A stretch of 32,353 nt of DNA from Candidatus Paceibacterota bacterium (GCA_028714635.1 JAQTLZ010000004.1:1-32353); one strand, 5' to 3'; shown: positions 1-8,580, counted from the first letter of the stretch. Program-made: numbers and translations. The notes: generated from the letters alone by a model not told the origin.

Positions 1-405
1 GCTGTTTTGTTTACGGACTGTCTTGGCTGTATCGCAACACTAGTCTTCATTGTGGTGCGACGCAAAGCAAAGCTTGATGTGGAAGTATTCGATCGAGCTA
101 TTATGCTCATCAGTCTCATTGGGTTGGGATTGTGGTGCTTACTTAGGACTTCTAAGTGGGGTCACATACTCAACTTGGGAGCATATAGTCTCGCATTTGT
201 TCCCACCTATAGATCTGTTCTTAAAAACCCCAGCGCTGAACCGACAAAGGTTTGGCTTATGTGGTCAGTTTCTCTGTTTATAAATATCGCTGCGCTTACA
301 TTGAAGCCTGAAACGCAAAATATGGACTATATAAGTCCATTGGTGTATTTATTTCACCACAGCGCAATGGTTCTCTTGTCAATGCGAAGGTTACGAATTA
401 AATAG
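1..405 (+). CDS. Small multi-pass membrane protein, 5' end cut by window edge
   Basis: The frame is open from base 1, so the true start lies upstream; at least 134 codons are visible. The protein is hydrophobic, with about four predicted membrane segments, and ends in a basic tail. Its C-terminal half (…YRSVLKNPSAEP…W…SLFINIAAL…) resembles the C-terminal half of the 190-aa protein at 15627-16199 (…VLKTYKNPKSED…WSISFVASIINLFAL…), so the two are likely paralogues. The repeat-like topology recalls PQ-loop/SWEET-type small transporters, but that assignment is inference. It is the only plus-strand gene in the first 24 kb and is followed closely by a hairpin terminator. Confidence 0.7.
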   Translation, partial: AVLFTDCLGCIATLVFIVVRRKAKLDVEVFDRAIMLISLIGLGLWCLLRTSKWGHILNLGAYSLAFVPTYRSVLKNPSAEPTKVWLMWSVSLFINIAALTLKPETQNMDYISPLVYLFHHSAMVLLSMRRLRIK

Positions 406-406
406 C

Positions 407-454
407 AAGCCTCGCGCGGAAAAGTTCTTACTTTCTCCACGTGAGGCTTTTCTG
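407..454 (+). terminator. Intrinsic terminator after the first gene
   Basis: The arms AAGCCTC (407-413) and GAGGCTT (444-450) pair around a long loop and are followed by a short T-rich tail (TTTTCTG). The hairpin begins 2 nt after the stop of the plus-strand gene and lies 28 nt beyond the end of murG on the other strand, so it may serve both convergent genes. Confidence 0.55.
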
Positions 455-481
455 TTTACCAAAAAGTTTGCGGGGAGCGTC

Positions 482-1609
482 CTACTTTTCGTGGCCTAGC
501 CCAATCTGTATGATTTCTTTAGCGATCACCTCTGCCGAATCAAGCCGGGCAAATCCTTTCGCCATTTCCTTCATTCTCTCTCGTTCCGCTGGATTTTCCA
601 TAAGTCTTCGAATTTCTTCGGAAAGTATATGCGAGTTCAAATTCGCTTCTTCGATGATAACTGCCGCTCCACTTCTTGCGTAGGCGTAAGCATTTTTTCT
701 CTGGTGATCTCCCTGTGAGTCAGTGATAGGAATGAGAATTGAAGGAATTCCCCACACAGCAATTTCGAATATCGTTGAACCTGCGCGGGAAATAATAAGG
801 TCCGCGCTTCCGGCGCTCATCTGCATCGCAAGATCGTTCAAATAATCAAATGGATGATACCGATGTTCAAATTCGTTATCTTTTAAAATAACTTTTGACG
901 TATTTAGTATTTCATTATAATTCGCCTTCCCTGTCTGATGAATGATCTGATATTTTGAGATGAGTCCTGGAAGAGAATCGATAATCACGTCATTTATAAC
1001 TTCCGAACCGAGCGAACCTCCGAGAATTAAAAGAGTCGGAGTGCTCTCTTCAAGCTTTAAAAATTCGTGCCCCCCGCTTTTTTGCACCGTCATGAGTTCC
1101 CGTCGAACAGGATTTCCTGTGTATGCAGTTTTGCCTTTAGGAAAATATTCAGCAGCGCTCGGGTATGAAAGAGCGATTTTTTTTGCGAATTTTCCTGCCC
1201 AAAGGTTCACTCTTCCTGGAACACTGTCAGATTCATGAATAACGACTGGAATGCCGAAAAATCGCGCTGCGAAAAGCGCTGGGTAGCTCGCGTATCCCCC
1301 CTTGGCAAAAACCACATCAGGGAAAATGGTGAACATTTTCCAAAGAGCGACAAGGATACCGAGCGCGGTAACAAAAAGATCAAAAAAATTGGCGACAGAG
1401 AAATACAGTCTTCTTTTTCCTGCGGGGATTCTCACAAACGTGATGTCATTGTCAAAAAGCCGCGCCTCGTGATATGGAGTTGGCGCCATGTAATATAATT
1501 TTGCGTCGAGGAGCTTATTTTGCCTCGCCTCTTTCTGTAATTCTTCGGCGATAGCTATGAGAGGATAAAAATGTCCACCCGTGCCTCCTCCAGTTAAAAC
1601 AATTTTCAT
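482..1609 (-). CDS. murG: UDP-GlcNAc:lipid I GlcNAc-transferase MurG
   Basis: MurG adds GlcNAc to lipid I to make lipid II on the inner face of the membrane. The 375-aa length is normal. Visible family signatures are the N-terminal GGGTGGH glycine loop (residues 7-13), FAKGGYASYP near residue 100, HESDSVPGR near 125, TGNPVRRE near 165, the second-domain loop LGGSLGS near 195, and ISRAGSTIFE near 275 in the UDP-sugar site. It lies 13 nt downstream of ftsW in the same direction, so it is probably cotranscribed. No Shine-Dalgarno is visible; the ATG follows an AT-rich stretch. Confidence 0.96.
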   Translation of the reverse strand: MKIVLTGGGTGGHFYPLIAIAEELQKEARQNKLLDAKLYYMAPTPYHEARLFDNDITFVRIPAGKRRLYFSVANFFDLFVTALGILVALWKMFTIFPDVVFAKGGYASYPALFAARFFGIPVVIHESDSVPGRVNLWAGKFAKKIALSYPSAAEYFPKGKTAYTGNPVRRELMTVQKSGGHEFLKLEESTPTLLILGGSLGSEVINDVIIDSLPGLISKYQIIHQTGKANYNEILNTSKVILKDNEFEHRYHPFDYLNDLAMQMSAGSADLIISRAGSTIFEIAVWGIPSILIPITDSQGDHQRKNAYAYARSGAAVIIEEANLNSHILSEEIRRLMENPAERERMKEMAKGFARLDSAEVIAKEIIQIGLGHEK

Positions 1610-1622
1610 TTGTATTTTAAAT

Positions 1623-2723
1623 TTATCCTATCGCCCTCCGTCGTGAAATATTAAGAAGAATACCGACTTCTGCCATTCCGACAAGAAGCGCTGTGCCTCC
1701 CTGGCTCACGAAAATAAGCGGAACGCCGGTGAGCGGGAGAATCCCAAGCATAGAGCCGATATTCAGGAACGATTGGGACACAATTAGTATAACAATTCCT
1801 ACGACAAGCAGTCTACCAAACACATCGCTTACTTTTGAGGCCATCCGAAGCGCTCGAAGTGCAAAGAAAATGTAAAGAAGCACAAGAAGAAGGCTCCCAA
1901 TGAAGCCAAATTCTTCTCCGGCCACAGCAAAAATAGAATCTCCTATCGGTTCTGGAAGATAATTGAATTTCTGGACGCTTTGTCCGAACCCCCTTCCAAA
2001 AAATCCGCCGGAACCGATCGCGATAAGCGATTGTTGAATTTGATACCCCGAGCCAAGAGGATCGCGCGCCGGGTCCAGAAAGGTTAAAAATCTCTCACGA
2101 ATGTATGGCCGCATGTAGAAAAGTCCCGCTATGCCAACAGCACAAAGGAGAAAAAGAATGAGAATATCTCTCCATCGTCCTCCTCCCGCGACGAACATTC
2201 CAACCAGACTCGCGAAAATAACTAGAAAGGTGCCCGTGTCTGGCTCGAGAAGGACTAATACGGCCGCGACGAAAATAACAATAAGAAGCGGGAAAAGACC
2301 GTATTGGAGTTTGGAAATCTTTTCGCGCACTTTCGAAAGCCATGCCGCATAATAAATAATGAGTCCTAGTTTCAAGAATTCTGCCGGCTGAAGAGAGATT
2401 CCTGCAATATCTATCCACCGTTTTGCTCCGCCGTGAGCAAATCCGATTCCTGGTATAAAGACGAGTGTTGCAAAGCAAATAGATGCGATAGCGATAAAAA
2501 AAGCATATTTACGCCAATGAGTGTAATCAGTTTTCAGTGTGATAAAAAAAGCGATCGAACCTAAAATAACGCCCACAAGTATTTGTTTTATTGCCACTTG
2601 AGAAAATATGCCCTCTCCGCGAGTGAGGAGCCCAAGGGATGCGGAAGTGAAAATAAAAAATCCCACGAAGATGAGAATTGCAAAACAAGCAAGGAGGACT
2701 TTATCTACGCGAGCATGGCTCAT
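1623..2723 (-). CDS. ftsW: SEDS-family peptidoglycan polymerase FtsW
   Basis: FtsW is the SEDS glycosyltransferase that polymerises lipid II at the septum. The 366-aa protein has about ten membrane segments. Hallmarks are GAKRWIDI near residue 105, LQPAEFLKL near 117, LLEPDTGT near 158, and the long signature QQSLIAIGSGGFFGRGFGQS followed by KFNYLPEP and FAVAGEEFGF near residues 230-275. It sits between mraY and murG in the lipid II supply order mraY, ftsW, murG. FtsW versus RodA cannot be settled by sequence alone, but the murG/mraY context favours FtsW. The start has no SD and lies 9 nt after a TATAAT box. Confidence 0.94.
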   Translation of the reverse strand: MSHARVDKVLLACFAILIFVGFFIFTSASLGLLTRGEGIFSQVAIKQILVGVILGSIAFFITLKTDYTHWRKYAFFIAIASICFATLVFIPGIGFAHGGAKRWIDIAGISLQPAEFLKLGLIIYYAAWLSKVREKISKLQYGLFPLLIVIFVAAVLVLLEPDTGTFLVIFASLVGMFVAGGGRWRDILILFLLCAVGIAGLFYMRPYIRERFLTFLDPARDPLGSGYQIQQSLIAIGSGGFFGRGFGQSVQKFNYLPEPIGDSIFAVAGEEFGFIGSLLLVLLYIFFALRALRMASKVSDVFGRLLVVGIVILIVSQSFLNIGSMLGILPLTGVPLIFVSQGGTALLVGMAEVGILLNISRRRAIG

Positions 2724-2732
2724 GGTGTGATA

Positions 2733-2761
2733 ATTATATCACAACACGAAAGAGCTTCCGA
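2733..2761 (-). promoter_or_regulatory. Probable promoter of ftsW-murG
   Basis: On the minus strand an extended -10, TGA-TATAAT (TATAAT at 2733-2738), lies 9 nt upstream of the ftsW ATG. A poor -35 (TCGGAA, 2756-2761) is at 17-bp spacing. The 5' UTR would be only a few nucleotides. Confidence 0.5.
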
Positions 2762-2777
2762 AGATTTAAGAAGCCTT

Positions 2778-3851
2778 TTATTTCCCTATTAAGGCGAGTA
2801 TGAGTCCCAAAATTGCAAAGAGAATTCCGATGATCCAATAACGCATCGTCACTTTATACGCTGGCCAGCCGAGGGCTTCAAAGTGGTGATGGAGCGGAGC
2901 GACAAGAAAAACTTTCTTTCCTCTGTATTTTTTGGAAAGCACTTGGATAATGTTTGAGAGTGTTGTGAGAACGAGCGGTAATGCGATGACTGGAAGCACT
3001 AATATGCCATATCCGCCCGCGAGTGAATCAGTAAGAAATGCCACTACTGCAAGGGCGATAGTAAGGCCCATTGTCCCCGTTTCAGACATATAATACCGGG
3101 CCGGTGGGATGTTAAACCACAAAAATGCCAATATTCCTCCCACAAAAGTGGCGCAAAGAGCCGCCAAGTCTATTTGATTTTGGTAGAAAGCGATTCCGGC
3201 ATACGCGGCAAACATACTCGCAAAAACTCCTCCCGCGAGGCCGTCAATGCCGTCGATAACTCCGCCAGAATAGATAAAAACGGTGACCGCCATAAAAAAC
3301 GGAATAAAGAGAAGTCCAAGCTGTAATTCAAAATGAAATGGAAGTCCAATCGAAGAAACTCCGAGCTTAAAATAAAACCAGCATGCACAGAGAAGGCTGA
3401 TAAGGAGCACTACAAAAAGTCTTTTCTTGAGCGAGAGCCCTCCTGCGATATGATCTCGGCTCCCCTTTATCTCGAGCCAGTCATCAACGAGTCCTACAAT
3501 GGCCCCAAAGAAAAGTGTCGAGAGAGGCAACCATGTTTGGTTTCGGGAAAGGAAATCTATTTTATGCGAAAGTGCTCCTGGGAAGATCTTTGCGAGAAAA
3601 AAGAAAAAGAGGACCGTGATGATGGCGCTCCCCCAGATCACAATACCTCCCATCCGCGGAGTGCTCACCTCCCTTTCTTTATGGAGAGAATTAAATATGG
3701 GCGTCGCATTTCCTTGCATATCGACTTTCCCCGCCTTTTTCTTCCACATTTCGTGCTTGTAGAGGTAATTCGTGAGGAACGGGGTGATCAAAATACCCAT
3801 GCAGAAGGCCACGGTTGAGGGTAGGAAAACTTTTACGATGTCGATTATCAT
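2778..3851 (-). CDS. mraY: Phospho-MurNAc-pentapeptide translocase MraY
   Basis: MraY transfers phospho-MurNAc-pentapeptide from UDP to undecaprenyl phosphate, giving lipid I. The 357-aa length is normal, with about ten membrane segments. Motifs are TPRMGG near residue 65, LVDDWLE with the catalytic Asp pair near 120, VIDGIDGLAGG near 200, and the HHH motif APLHHHFE near 323. The third motif is usually NLTDGLDGLA; here the Asn-Leu-Thr is Gly-Val-Ile while both aspartates are kept. It lies between the carboxypeptidase fusion and ftsW, with gaps of 38 and 54 nt. Confidence 0.95.
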   Translation of the reverse strand: MIIDIVKVFLPSTVAFCMGILITPFLTNYLYKHEMWKKKAGKVDMQGNATPIFNSLHKEREVSTPRMGGIVIWGSAIITVLFFFFLAKIFPGALSHKIDFLSRNQTWLPLSTLFFGAIVGLVDDWLEIKGSRDHIAGGLSLKKRLFVVLLISLLCACWFYFKLGVSSIGLPFHFELQLGLLFIPFFMAVTVFIYSGGVIDGIDGLAGGVFASMFAAYAGIAFYQNQIDLAALCATFVGGILAFLWFNIPPARYYMSETGTMGLTIALAVVAFLTDSLAGGYGILVLPVIALPLVLTTLSNIIQVLSKKYRGKKVFLVAPLHHHFEALGWPAYKVTMRYWIIGILFAILGLILALIGK

Positions 3852-3859
3852 GTTGGGAG

Positions 3860-3888
3860 ATTATATAGTGGAATGCTTATTTTTTCCA
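3860..3888 (-). promoter_or_regulatory. Probable promoter of mraY
   Basis: A perfect TATAAT (3860-3865, minus strand) lies 8 nt before the mraY ATG, with no SD between them. The -35 at 17-bp spacing is poor (TGGAAA-like). The arrangement suggests a leaderless or nearly leaderless mRNA. Confidence 0.45.
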
Positions 3889-3889
3889 G

Positions 3890-5806
3890 CTATTTTATTA
3901 TCGAATTTAAAAGCTTTTTCATTTCTCCGAAATTATCATCAGAATGCAAAATAATTGAGATAATCGCAGTGTCAGGATACATACTTCCTGTTATCAGGAC
4001 GAGATTTTTCTTCGCCATCGGCGTTTCTCCTGTTTTCCCACCGAGTACCAAAAACGGCAATGTTTCGCTAAGAAGTTTATCCGTATTTATCAAATGATGC
4101 GCTACCCCAGCGGTATTAGTGACTGTCGCTTCTTTATTGCGAGTGATTGTCAAGATTTCAGGATGATTTTTTAAAATATTTTCTGCTAAAAGAAAGAGAT
4201 CGGAAGCTGTTGAATAGTTTACCTCGCTTTCGATAACAGAATCGAGCCCGGCCGGGTTTCCAAAATAAGTATTTTTCATTCCGAGCGTCTGCGCCTTTGC
4301 ATTCATAAGTACCACAAAATCACTTTTCGCCTCCGCAAACGCAAAAGCGGAATCATTATCTGATGGGAGGAGAAGGATCGTAAGAAGAGAATCTCTGTCG
4401 AATATTTCGCCAGCGTGAATTTCTCCCGCACTTCCCTTTCCTGCCAAACTATCTTTGTCGATAGTAATCAGGGTATTTTGAGGAATATTTTCCACCGCCA
4501 CCAGCGCAGTCATAAGTTTCGTTACACTTGCGATCGGTAATTTTTGATTTATATTTTTTCGAGCGAACTCAAGCGGTTTATCGTTCCCAGTCACGAGCTT
4601 TGAAAAGTAAGAGGTCGCAGAAAGATTCAATTTTTCTTCCGCTGTCTGCGGTTTTGGCTCATCGGGTTTGGGCGTAACTGTTAAGTTTTCGGGTATCTTT
4701 ATTACAATTTCTGGCTGAATCTGGAAACTCGAAGACCACACATCCCCATTCCAATTCCAATTGCTGTCCATTCCTCCCATCACCCAAATTTTGTCGTTGA
4801 ATACGATGACGCCATGGTCTTCCCTGCCCTTCCACTCATAATCATCGGGAGCTTTGGTCCATTCAATTCCGTCAGTGCTATACCACGCGTCACCTTTGCC
4901 CTCATTACTTGCAGAATGAAGCCCGCCAATAAGCCACATTAGCCCTCGGTAATTTACTATTTCTTGCCCCTGTCTTTCTCCCCAGGGCGCAGTTGCGTTC
5001 ACAAGATCCCAATGTTCCCCATCACTTGAAGACCATTCATCGCTGTAGCCGACGCCTCCAAAATTCATCCCTCCGGCGATATACATTTTTCCATTCCATA
5101 CACCAAGTGCGTGGTCCCATCTCGAATGCCAGGGCGCATTTGTTGTCACAGCTCCCCAGTGGATCCCGTCGTCAGATGACCAAACGTCGTTGAACGTTTT
5201 CCTTCCAAAATAATCCACGCCCCCGACAAGCCATAGTTTCCCATTCCATTCGAGCACGATCTGCCCCTCACGTTCCGGGTAATCCGGTTTTTCCACCACT
5301 TTTTTCCAATGAATTCCGTCGGTCGAGCTCCAAATGCCGTTTTTATATTGAAGTCCATCATGAGGACTCCATCCTCCGTACATGTAAAGAGTGCCTTTAA
5401 AATTGACGACTGATGCAGAACGGATGTAAGGAAAATCGGCATGCTCTACTACTCTCGTCCAGTTCACGCCATCCGACGTATTCCAAATGTCGTTGTAATA
5501 AATTGCCGACTCGTAATCGGGAATCCCATCTACTTTTGATGCATCAGAATCAAGCCCGCCAAGAACCCACATCTTGTTATCAAATACAAACACGGAATGA
5601 GAATCGCGTTTCGGCCAACCCTGCGCACTTGTTTTTGTCTGTATCCACGTAAGTGAGCTTGGGTCGATTTCGGGCGTTGGTGTCGGGGTCGGAGTCGCCC
5701 TTGTAACTATATTGCGAACTTTCTTGAGATTATCTTTGTTTTGCAAAAAAAATCCTCCAGCAACAAGGATGATAATTACAAGTACAGAAAATAATATTTT
5801 TTTCAT
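3890..5806 (-). CDS. Kelch-repeat propeller fused to D-Ala-D-Ala carboxypeptidase (S11) domain
   Basis: This is a 638-aa exported protein. It has an N-terminal signal or anchor helix (residues 4-22) and a Thr-Pro linker (TPTPTPTP near 40). About six kelch-type blades follow at residues 55-375, each with …VWxLGG/MYIAGG… and …DVWSSxDGxHW… repeats. The C-terminal domain (about 405-638) has the serine penicillin-binding triad: SVTK at 427, SDN near 482 and KTG near 591. Family knowledge assigns DacA-like removal of the terminal D-Ala from peptidoglycan stem peptides. It heads the mraY-ftsW-murG block, which fits a wall role. A propeller joined to an S11 enzyme is unusual; the propeller may bind wall glycans or a surface partner (inference). 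Confidence 0.9.
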   Translation of the reverse strand: MKKILFSVLVIIILVAGGFFLQNKDNLKKVRNIVTRATPTPTPTPEIDPSSLTWIQTKTSAQGWPKRDSHSVFVFDNKMWVLGGLDSDASKVDGIPDYESAIYYNDIWNTSDGVNWTRVVEHADFPYIRSASVVNFKGTLYMYGGWSPHDGLQYKNGIWSSTDGIHWKKVVEKPDYPEREGQIVLEWNGKLWLVGGVDYFGRKTFNDVWSSDDGIHWGAVTTNAPWHSRWDHALGVWNGKMYIAGGMNFGGVGYSDEWSSSDGEHWDLVNATAPWGERQGQEIVNYRGLMWLIGGLHSASNEGKGDAWYSTDGIEWTKAPDDYEWKGREDHGVIVFNDKIWVMGGMDSNWNWNGDVWSSSFQIQPEIVIKIPENLTVTPKPDEPKPQTAEEKLNLSATSYFSKLVTGNDKPLEFARKNINQKLPIASVTKLMTALVAVENIPQNTLITIDKDSLAGKGSAGEIHAGEIFDRDSLLTILLLPSDNDSAFAFAEAKSDFVVLMNAKAQTLGMKNTYFGNPAGLDSVIESEVNYSTASDLFLLAENILKNHPEILTITRNKEATVTNTAGVAHHLINTDKLLSETLPFLVLGGKTGETPMAKKNLVLITGSMYPDTAIISIILHSDDNFGEMKKLLNSIIK

Positions 5807-5828
5807 GTTTGATAAAAAGAAATAAAGT

Positions 5829-5861
5829 ATATATCCCTAATTCGCGCGAATAAGGGGTATA
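5829..5861. repeat. Long imperfect palindrome upstream of the kelch/carboxypeptidase gene
   Basis: The two arms, TATATCCCTAATTCGC and GCGAATAAGGGGTATA, meet at the central CGCG and pair almost completely, with two mismatches. It fills most of the 57-nt gap between scpB and the kelch gene. There is no T-tract on the minus strand, so it is a poor terminator. It could be an operator or an mRNA stabiliser/processing hairpin; the function is unknown. Confidence 0.6.
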
Positions 5862-5863
5862 TG

Positions 5864-6418
5864 CTAAATGCTCTCTTTTTCTTCTGGTTCCTTTGCGCTT
5901 TCTTCAAATTTCTTTATCTCCTCTTTTACTCGCGTATATTCGGGCAGGTCCTCGATTTTTTCGAGTCCCAAATGCGCAAGGAGTTCAAGGGTTGGTTTAT
6001 AGAGGAAACTTCTCTGATCTTTCTCTGCGGGCACTTTTTCTACGAGACCCCGGATGAGAAGATTTCGAAGAATAAAGGTCGAATTTACGCCTCGAATGTA
6101 GTCGATTTCTCTTCTTGCGATCGGTCCCCGATAAATAATGATGGAAAGTGTTTCAAGTCCCGCTTTTCCAATATCCCTTGAGAGTTCTTCTTTGGTGAGT
6201 TTTTCGATGATTTCGTCTGCTTTCGAAGCTGTCCCAAGGGCTACTTCATCTCCAATACGCAGAAGCCGGATTCCTCTCGTTTTTAATTTTTCTTCAAGCA
6301 CTTTCAAACCATCCTGAATTTCAGCGGAATTTTTCTCGAGAATTTGAGAAAGTTTTTTTATTGAGACAGCTTCGCCTTTGAAAAACAAAACTGCTTCTAA
6401 TGTTGTTTCGAGATCCAT
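5864..6418 (-). CDS. scpB: Segregation and condensation protein ScpB
   Basis: ScpB is the winged-helix kite subunit that dimerises and binds ScpA in the SMC-ScpAB condensin. The 184-aa length is usual. Family features are the N-terminal LEAVLFFKGEAVS region, TLSIIIYRGPIARREIDYIRGVNS near residues 90-113, and the LLIRGLVEK segment of the second winged helix. A charged Glu/Lys tail follows. It starts 4 nt after the scpA stop, so the two are translationally close. No strong SD is visible. Confidence 0.94.
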   Translation of the reverse strand: MDLETTLEAVLFFKGEAVSIKKLSQILEKNSAEIQDGLKVLEEKLKTRGIRLLRIGDEVALGTASKADEIIEKLTKEELSRDIGKAGLETLSIIIYRGPIARREIDYIRGVNSTFILRNLLIRGLVEKVPAEKDQRSFLYKPTLELLAHLGLEKIEDLPEYTRVKEEIKKFEESAKEPEEKESI

Positions 6419-6422
6419 TTTT

Positions 6423-7157
6423 TTAATTTCCGTATTTAGGAAGTCCCACTTCGTTTGATTCGATCATGATGTCATCGTGTTTCGATTCTTGTACAACAGA
6501 GACAACACCCTGTTTTACCAGTTCAAGAATTGCCAGAAAACTTACGATGACATTGATTTTATCATCCTTTCCGACTTTTGCGAGGTCTTTAAAACCGATC
6601 TTGAGGCTTTTTTGGATGCGTACTGTCAGGTTTCCTATCATTTCCTCGAGGCTTATGATTTTTTTCACAACCGCCTTCGGTAAGAATTCTTTTTTCGGCA
6701 AGCTTTGAAGTACCCGCTCCATCGCAGAGAGCATGTTCGGAAGAGTCGTGTCTTTGTCAGGCGAGAAAACGGGGTCAAATTTTCGCATCTGCGGAGCAAA
6801 GATCATCTCTTTTCCGAAACGTTCGGCAATGTGCACACTCAATTCTTTTATTTCCTTGTAGATTTTCAGCCGGCGTTCGAGCTCATCAATAGACTGTTCC
6901 TCTTCTTCAGAAAGCGAAAGATTCGGCAACAGCGAGCGGGATTTGATGAGAAGAAGTGTAGAGGCGATCAAAATAAAATTCGCGCTCTCCCCCATCGTCT
7001 GATTTCCATTATTTTTTATATACCCGATATAATCATCAGTAATTTGAGCCAGCGAAATTTCGTTGATGAGAAGTTTCCGTTTTTCGATAAGGGAAAGCAG
7101 AAGGTCCAATGGTCCTTCAAATTTCTCCGTTTTTATTTTGTAGGTCTGGTTGTCCAC
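6423..7157 (-). CDS. scpA: Segregation and condensation protein ScpA
   Basis: ScpA is the kleisin that bridges the SMC head domains. The 244-aa length is normal. The N-terminal signature FEGPLDLLLSLIEKRKL is clear at residues 14-30, followed by ISLAQITDDYIGYI. The middle is acidic (SEEEEQSIDELERRLK), and the C-terminal winged helix has VIVSFLAILELVKQGVV near residue 210. Its start touches the aspS stop (7158), so aspS-scpA-scpB form one operon under the T-box upstream of aspS. Confidence 0.95.
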   Translation of the reverse strand: MDNQTYKIKTEKFEGPLDLLLSLIEKRKLLINEISLAQITDDYIGYIKNNGNQTMGESANFILIASTLLLIKSRSLLPNLSLSEEEEQSIDELERRLKIYKEIKELSVHIAERFGKEMIFAPQMRKFDPVFSPDKDTTLPNMLSAMERVLQSLPKKEFLPKAVVKKIISLEEMIGNLTVRIQKSLKIGFKDLAKVGKDDKINVIVSFLAILELVKQGVVSVVQESKHDDIMIESNEVGLPKYGN

Positions 7158-8561
7158 CTATTTTTTCTTTTCTTTCACAATGCTGATTCCAAGTTCCTGA
7201 AGTTGTTCTTCGGTAATCGTCGTCGGTGCGCCCATCATCGGGTCCTTCCCTTCTCCTGTTTTAGCGAATGGAATAACTTCGCGGATGTTCGGTTCATTAT
7301 TGAGGAGCATGAGAAGACGGTCAAATCCCCAGGCGATTCCTCCATGGGGAGGCGTACCGCTTCCAAGCGCAGTAATCATGTGTCCGAAATTATGCTGAAT
7401 TCTCTCTTCAGAATAGCCCATGATCTCAAATACTTTCTTGAGCGCTTCGGGATTGTGATTTCGTATAGATCCTCCAGCAACCTCACAGCCATTTAGAACA
7501 ATATCGTATTGAGTCGTCTTTATTTCTGCGATGTCTTTCTTTTCCATAAGAGATTCCATATGTTCTTTTGCTGGCCGAGAAAATGGATTGTGGGTGAATG
7601 TCCATCCGCCATTATCGTCTTTTTCAAAGAATGGAAAATCAATTACCCACAAAAATGCCAGAAGGTTCGGATCTTCTTTATTCTCTCGAATGTCCGGTTT
7701 ATCAACTCCGTATTTTTTCATCGCTTCGTCATAGCTCATTCTTGGGAAAGGAATCTGCTGGATTTTCTTTTCAGGATAAAGTGTTTTCACCATTTCGATA
7801 AGAAGCTTTTCATTGATCGCCATTACATCTTCGCGTTCAACAAAGCTCATCTCCATATCGAGCTGGGTAAATTCCGGCTGTCTATCCCCTCTCGTATCTT
7901 CATCTCGCATACATCGGGCAAATTGAAAATATTTTTCGAATCCTGCTGACATGAGAAGCTGTTTGTATTGTTGCGGAGATTGTGGAAGTGCGTAGAAATG
8001 TCCTCTTTCTAAGCGCGATGGCACGACGTAATCCCGCGAACCTTCTGGGGTTGCCGTGGATAGGAGCGGAGTTTCGATTTCAGTGAATTTTTCTTCAGTG
8101 AGACGGTTTCGCAGAAAATGCTGAATAGCATGCCGTGCTCGGATATTTTTCTGCATTCGAGGCCGTCGCAAGTCGAGATAGCGGTATTTAAGCCGGGTTT
8201 CTTCGTTTATTTCTGTTCCTTCCCCTGCAATATCAAATGGCGGTGTGGTCGCTTCGTTCAAAACGGTAATTGAAAGAATTTCAACTTCTACCGCACCATT
8301 TGGTTTTTCTTTCTGAATATTTTTTTCTGGACGAGCGTTTACTTTTCCATGGACTTCAACAACCCATTCGGAACGGAGTTTGCTCCCTACTGCGTGTGCC
8401 TCTGTCGCCTTCGGCAAGATAACACCCTGTACGGTGCCGGTCATATCGCGGAAATCAAAAAAGATGAGCTTTCCCTGATCGCGTCGAACATCCACCCATC
8501 CGGCTATCATCACCTCTTTTCCCGCCATCTCTTTCAACTCACCAATGTATGTTCGTTGCAT
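7158..8561 (-). CDS. aspS: Aspartyl-tRNA synthetase, compact form
   Basis: This class II synthetase charges tRNA-Asp. An N-terminal OB fold (residues 1-105) precedes the catalytic domain. Motif 2 is FEKYFQFARCMRDEDTRGDRQ, flanked by QSPQQYKQLLM, and motif 3 is GIAWGFDRLLML near the C-terminus. I start at the ATG whose peptide begins MQRTYIGELK. The longer frame to 8645 begins with a GTG inside the T-box and would translate the terminator hairpin. At 467 aa it is far shorter than the usual bacterial enzyme (about 590 aa). The YGVDKPD segment near residue 280 runs almost directly into LWVIDFPFF, so the GAD insertion domain is essentially missing. SD is weak. Confidence 0.95.
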   Translation of the reverse strand: MQRTYIGELKEMAGKEVMIAGWVDVRRDQGKLIFFDFRDMTGTVQGVILPKATEAHAVGSKLRSEWVVEVHGKVNARPEKNIQKEKPNGAVEVEILSITVLNEATTPPFDIAGEGTEINEETRLKYRYLDLRRPRMQKNIRARHAIQHFLRNRLTEEKFTEIETPLLSTATPEGSRDYVVPSRLERGHFYALPQSPQQYKQLLMSAGFEKYFQFARCMRDEDTRGDRQPEFTQLDMEMSFVEREDVMAINEKLLIEMVKTLYPEKKIQQIPFPRMSYDEAMKKYGVDKPDIRENKEDPNLLAFLWVIDFPFFEKDDNGGWTFTHNPFSRPAKEHMESLMEKKDIAEIKTTQYDIVLNGCEVAGGSIRNHNPEALKKVFEIMGYSEERIQHNFGHMITALGSGTPPHGGIAWGFDRLLMLLNNEPNIREVIPFAKTGEGKDPMMGAPTTITEEQLQELGISIVKEKKK

Positions 8562-8580
8562 ATATTTTTTCCGGAGTAAC

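Noticed and set aside
3333-3818. 161-codon plus-strand ORF opposite mraY
   Set aside because: Antisense shadow of MraY with no coding signature.
6705-7496. 263-codon plus-strand ORF opposite scpA/aspS
   Set aside because: Antisense shadow; low-complexity Phe/Arg-rich product and no start signals.
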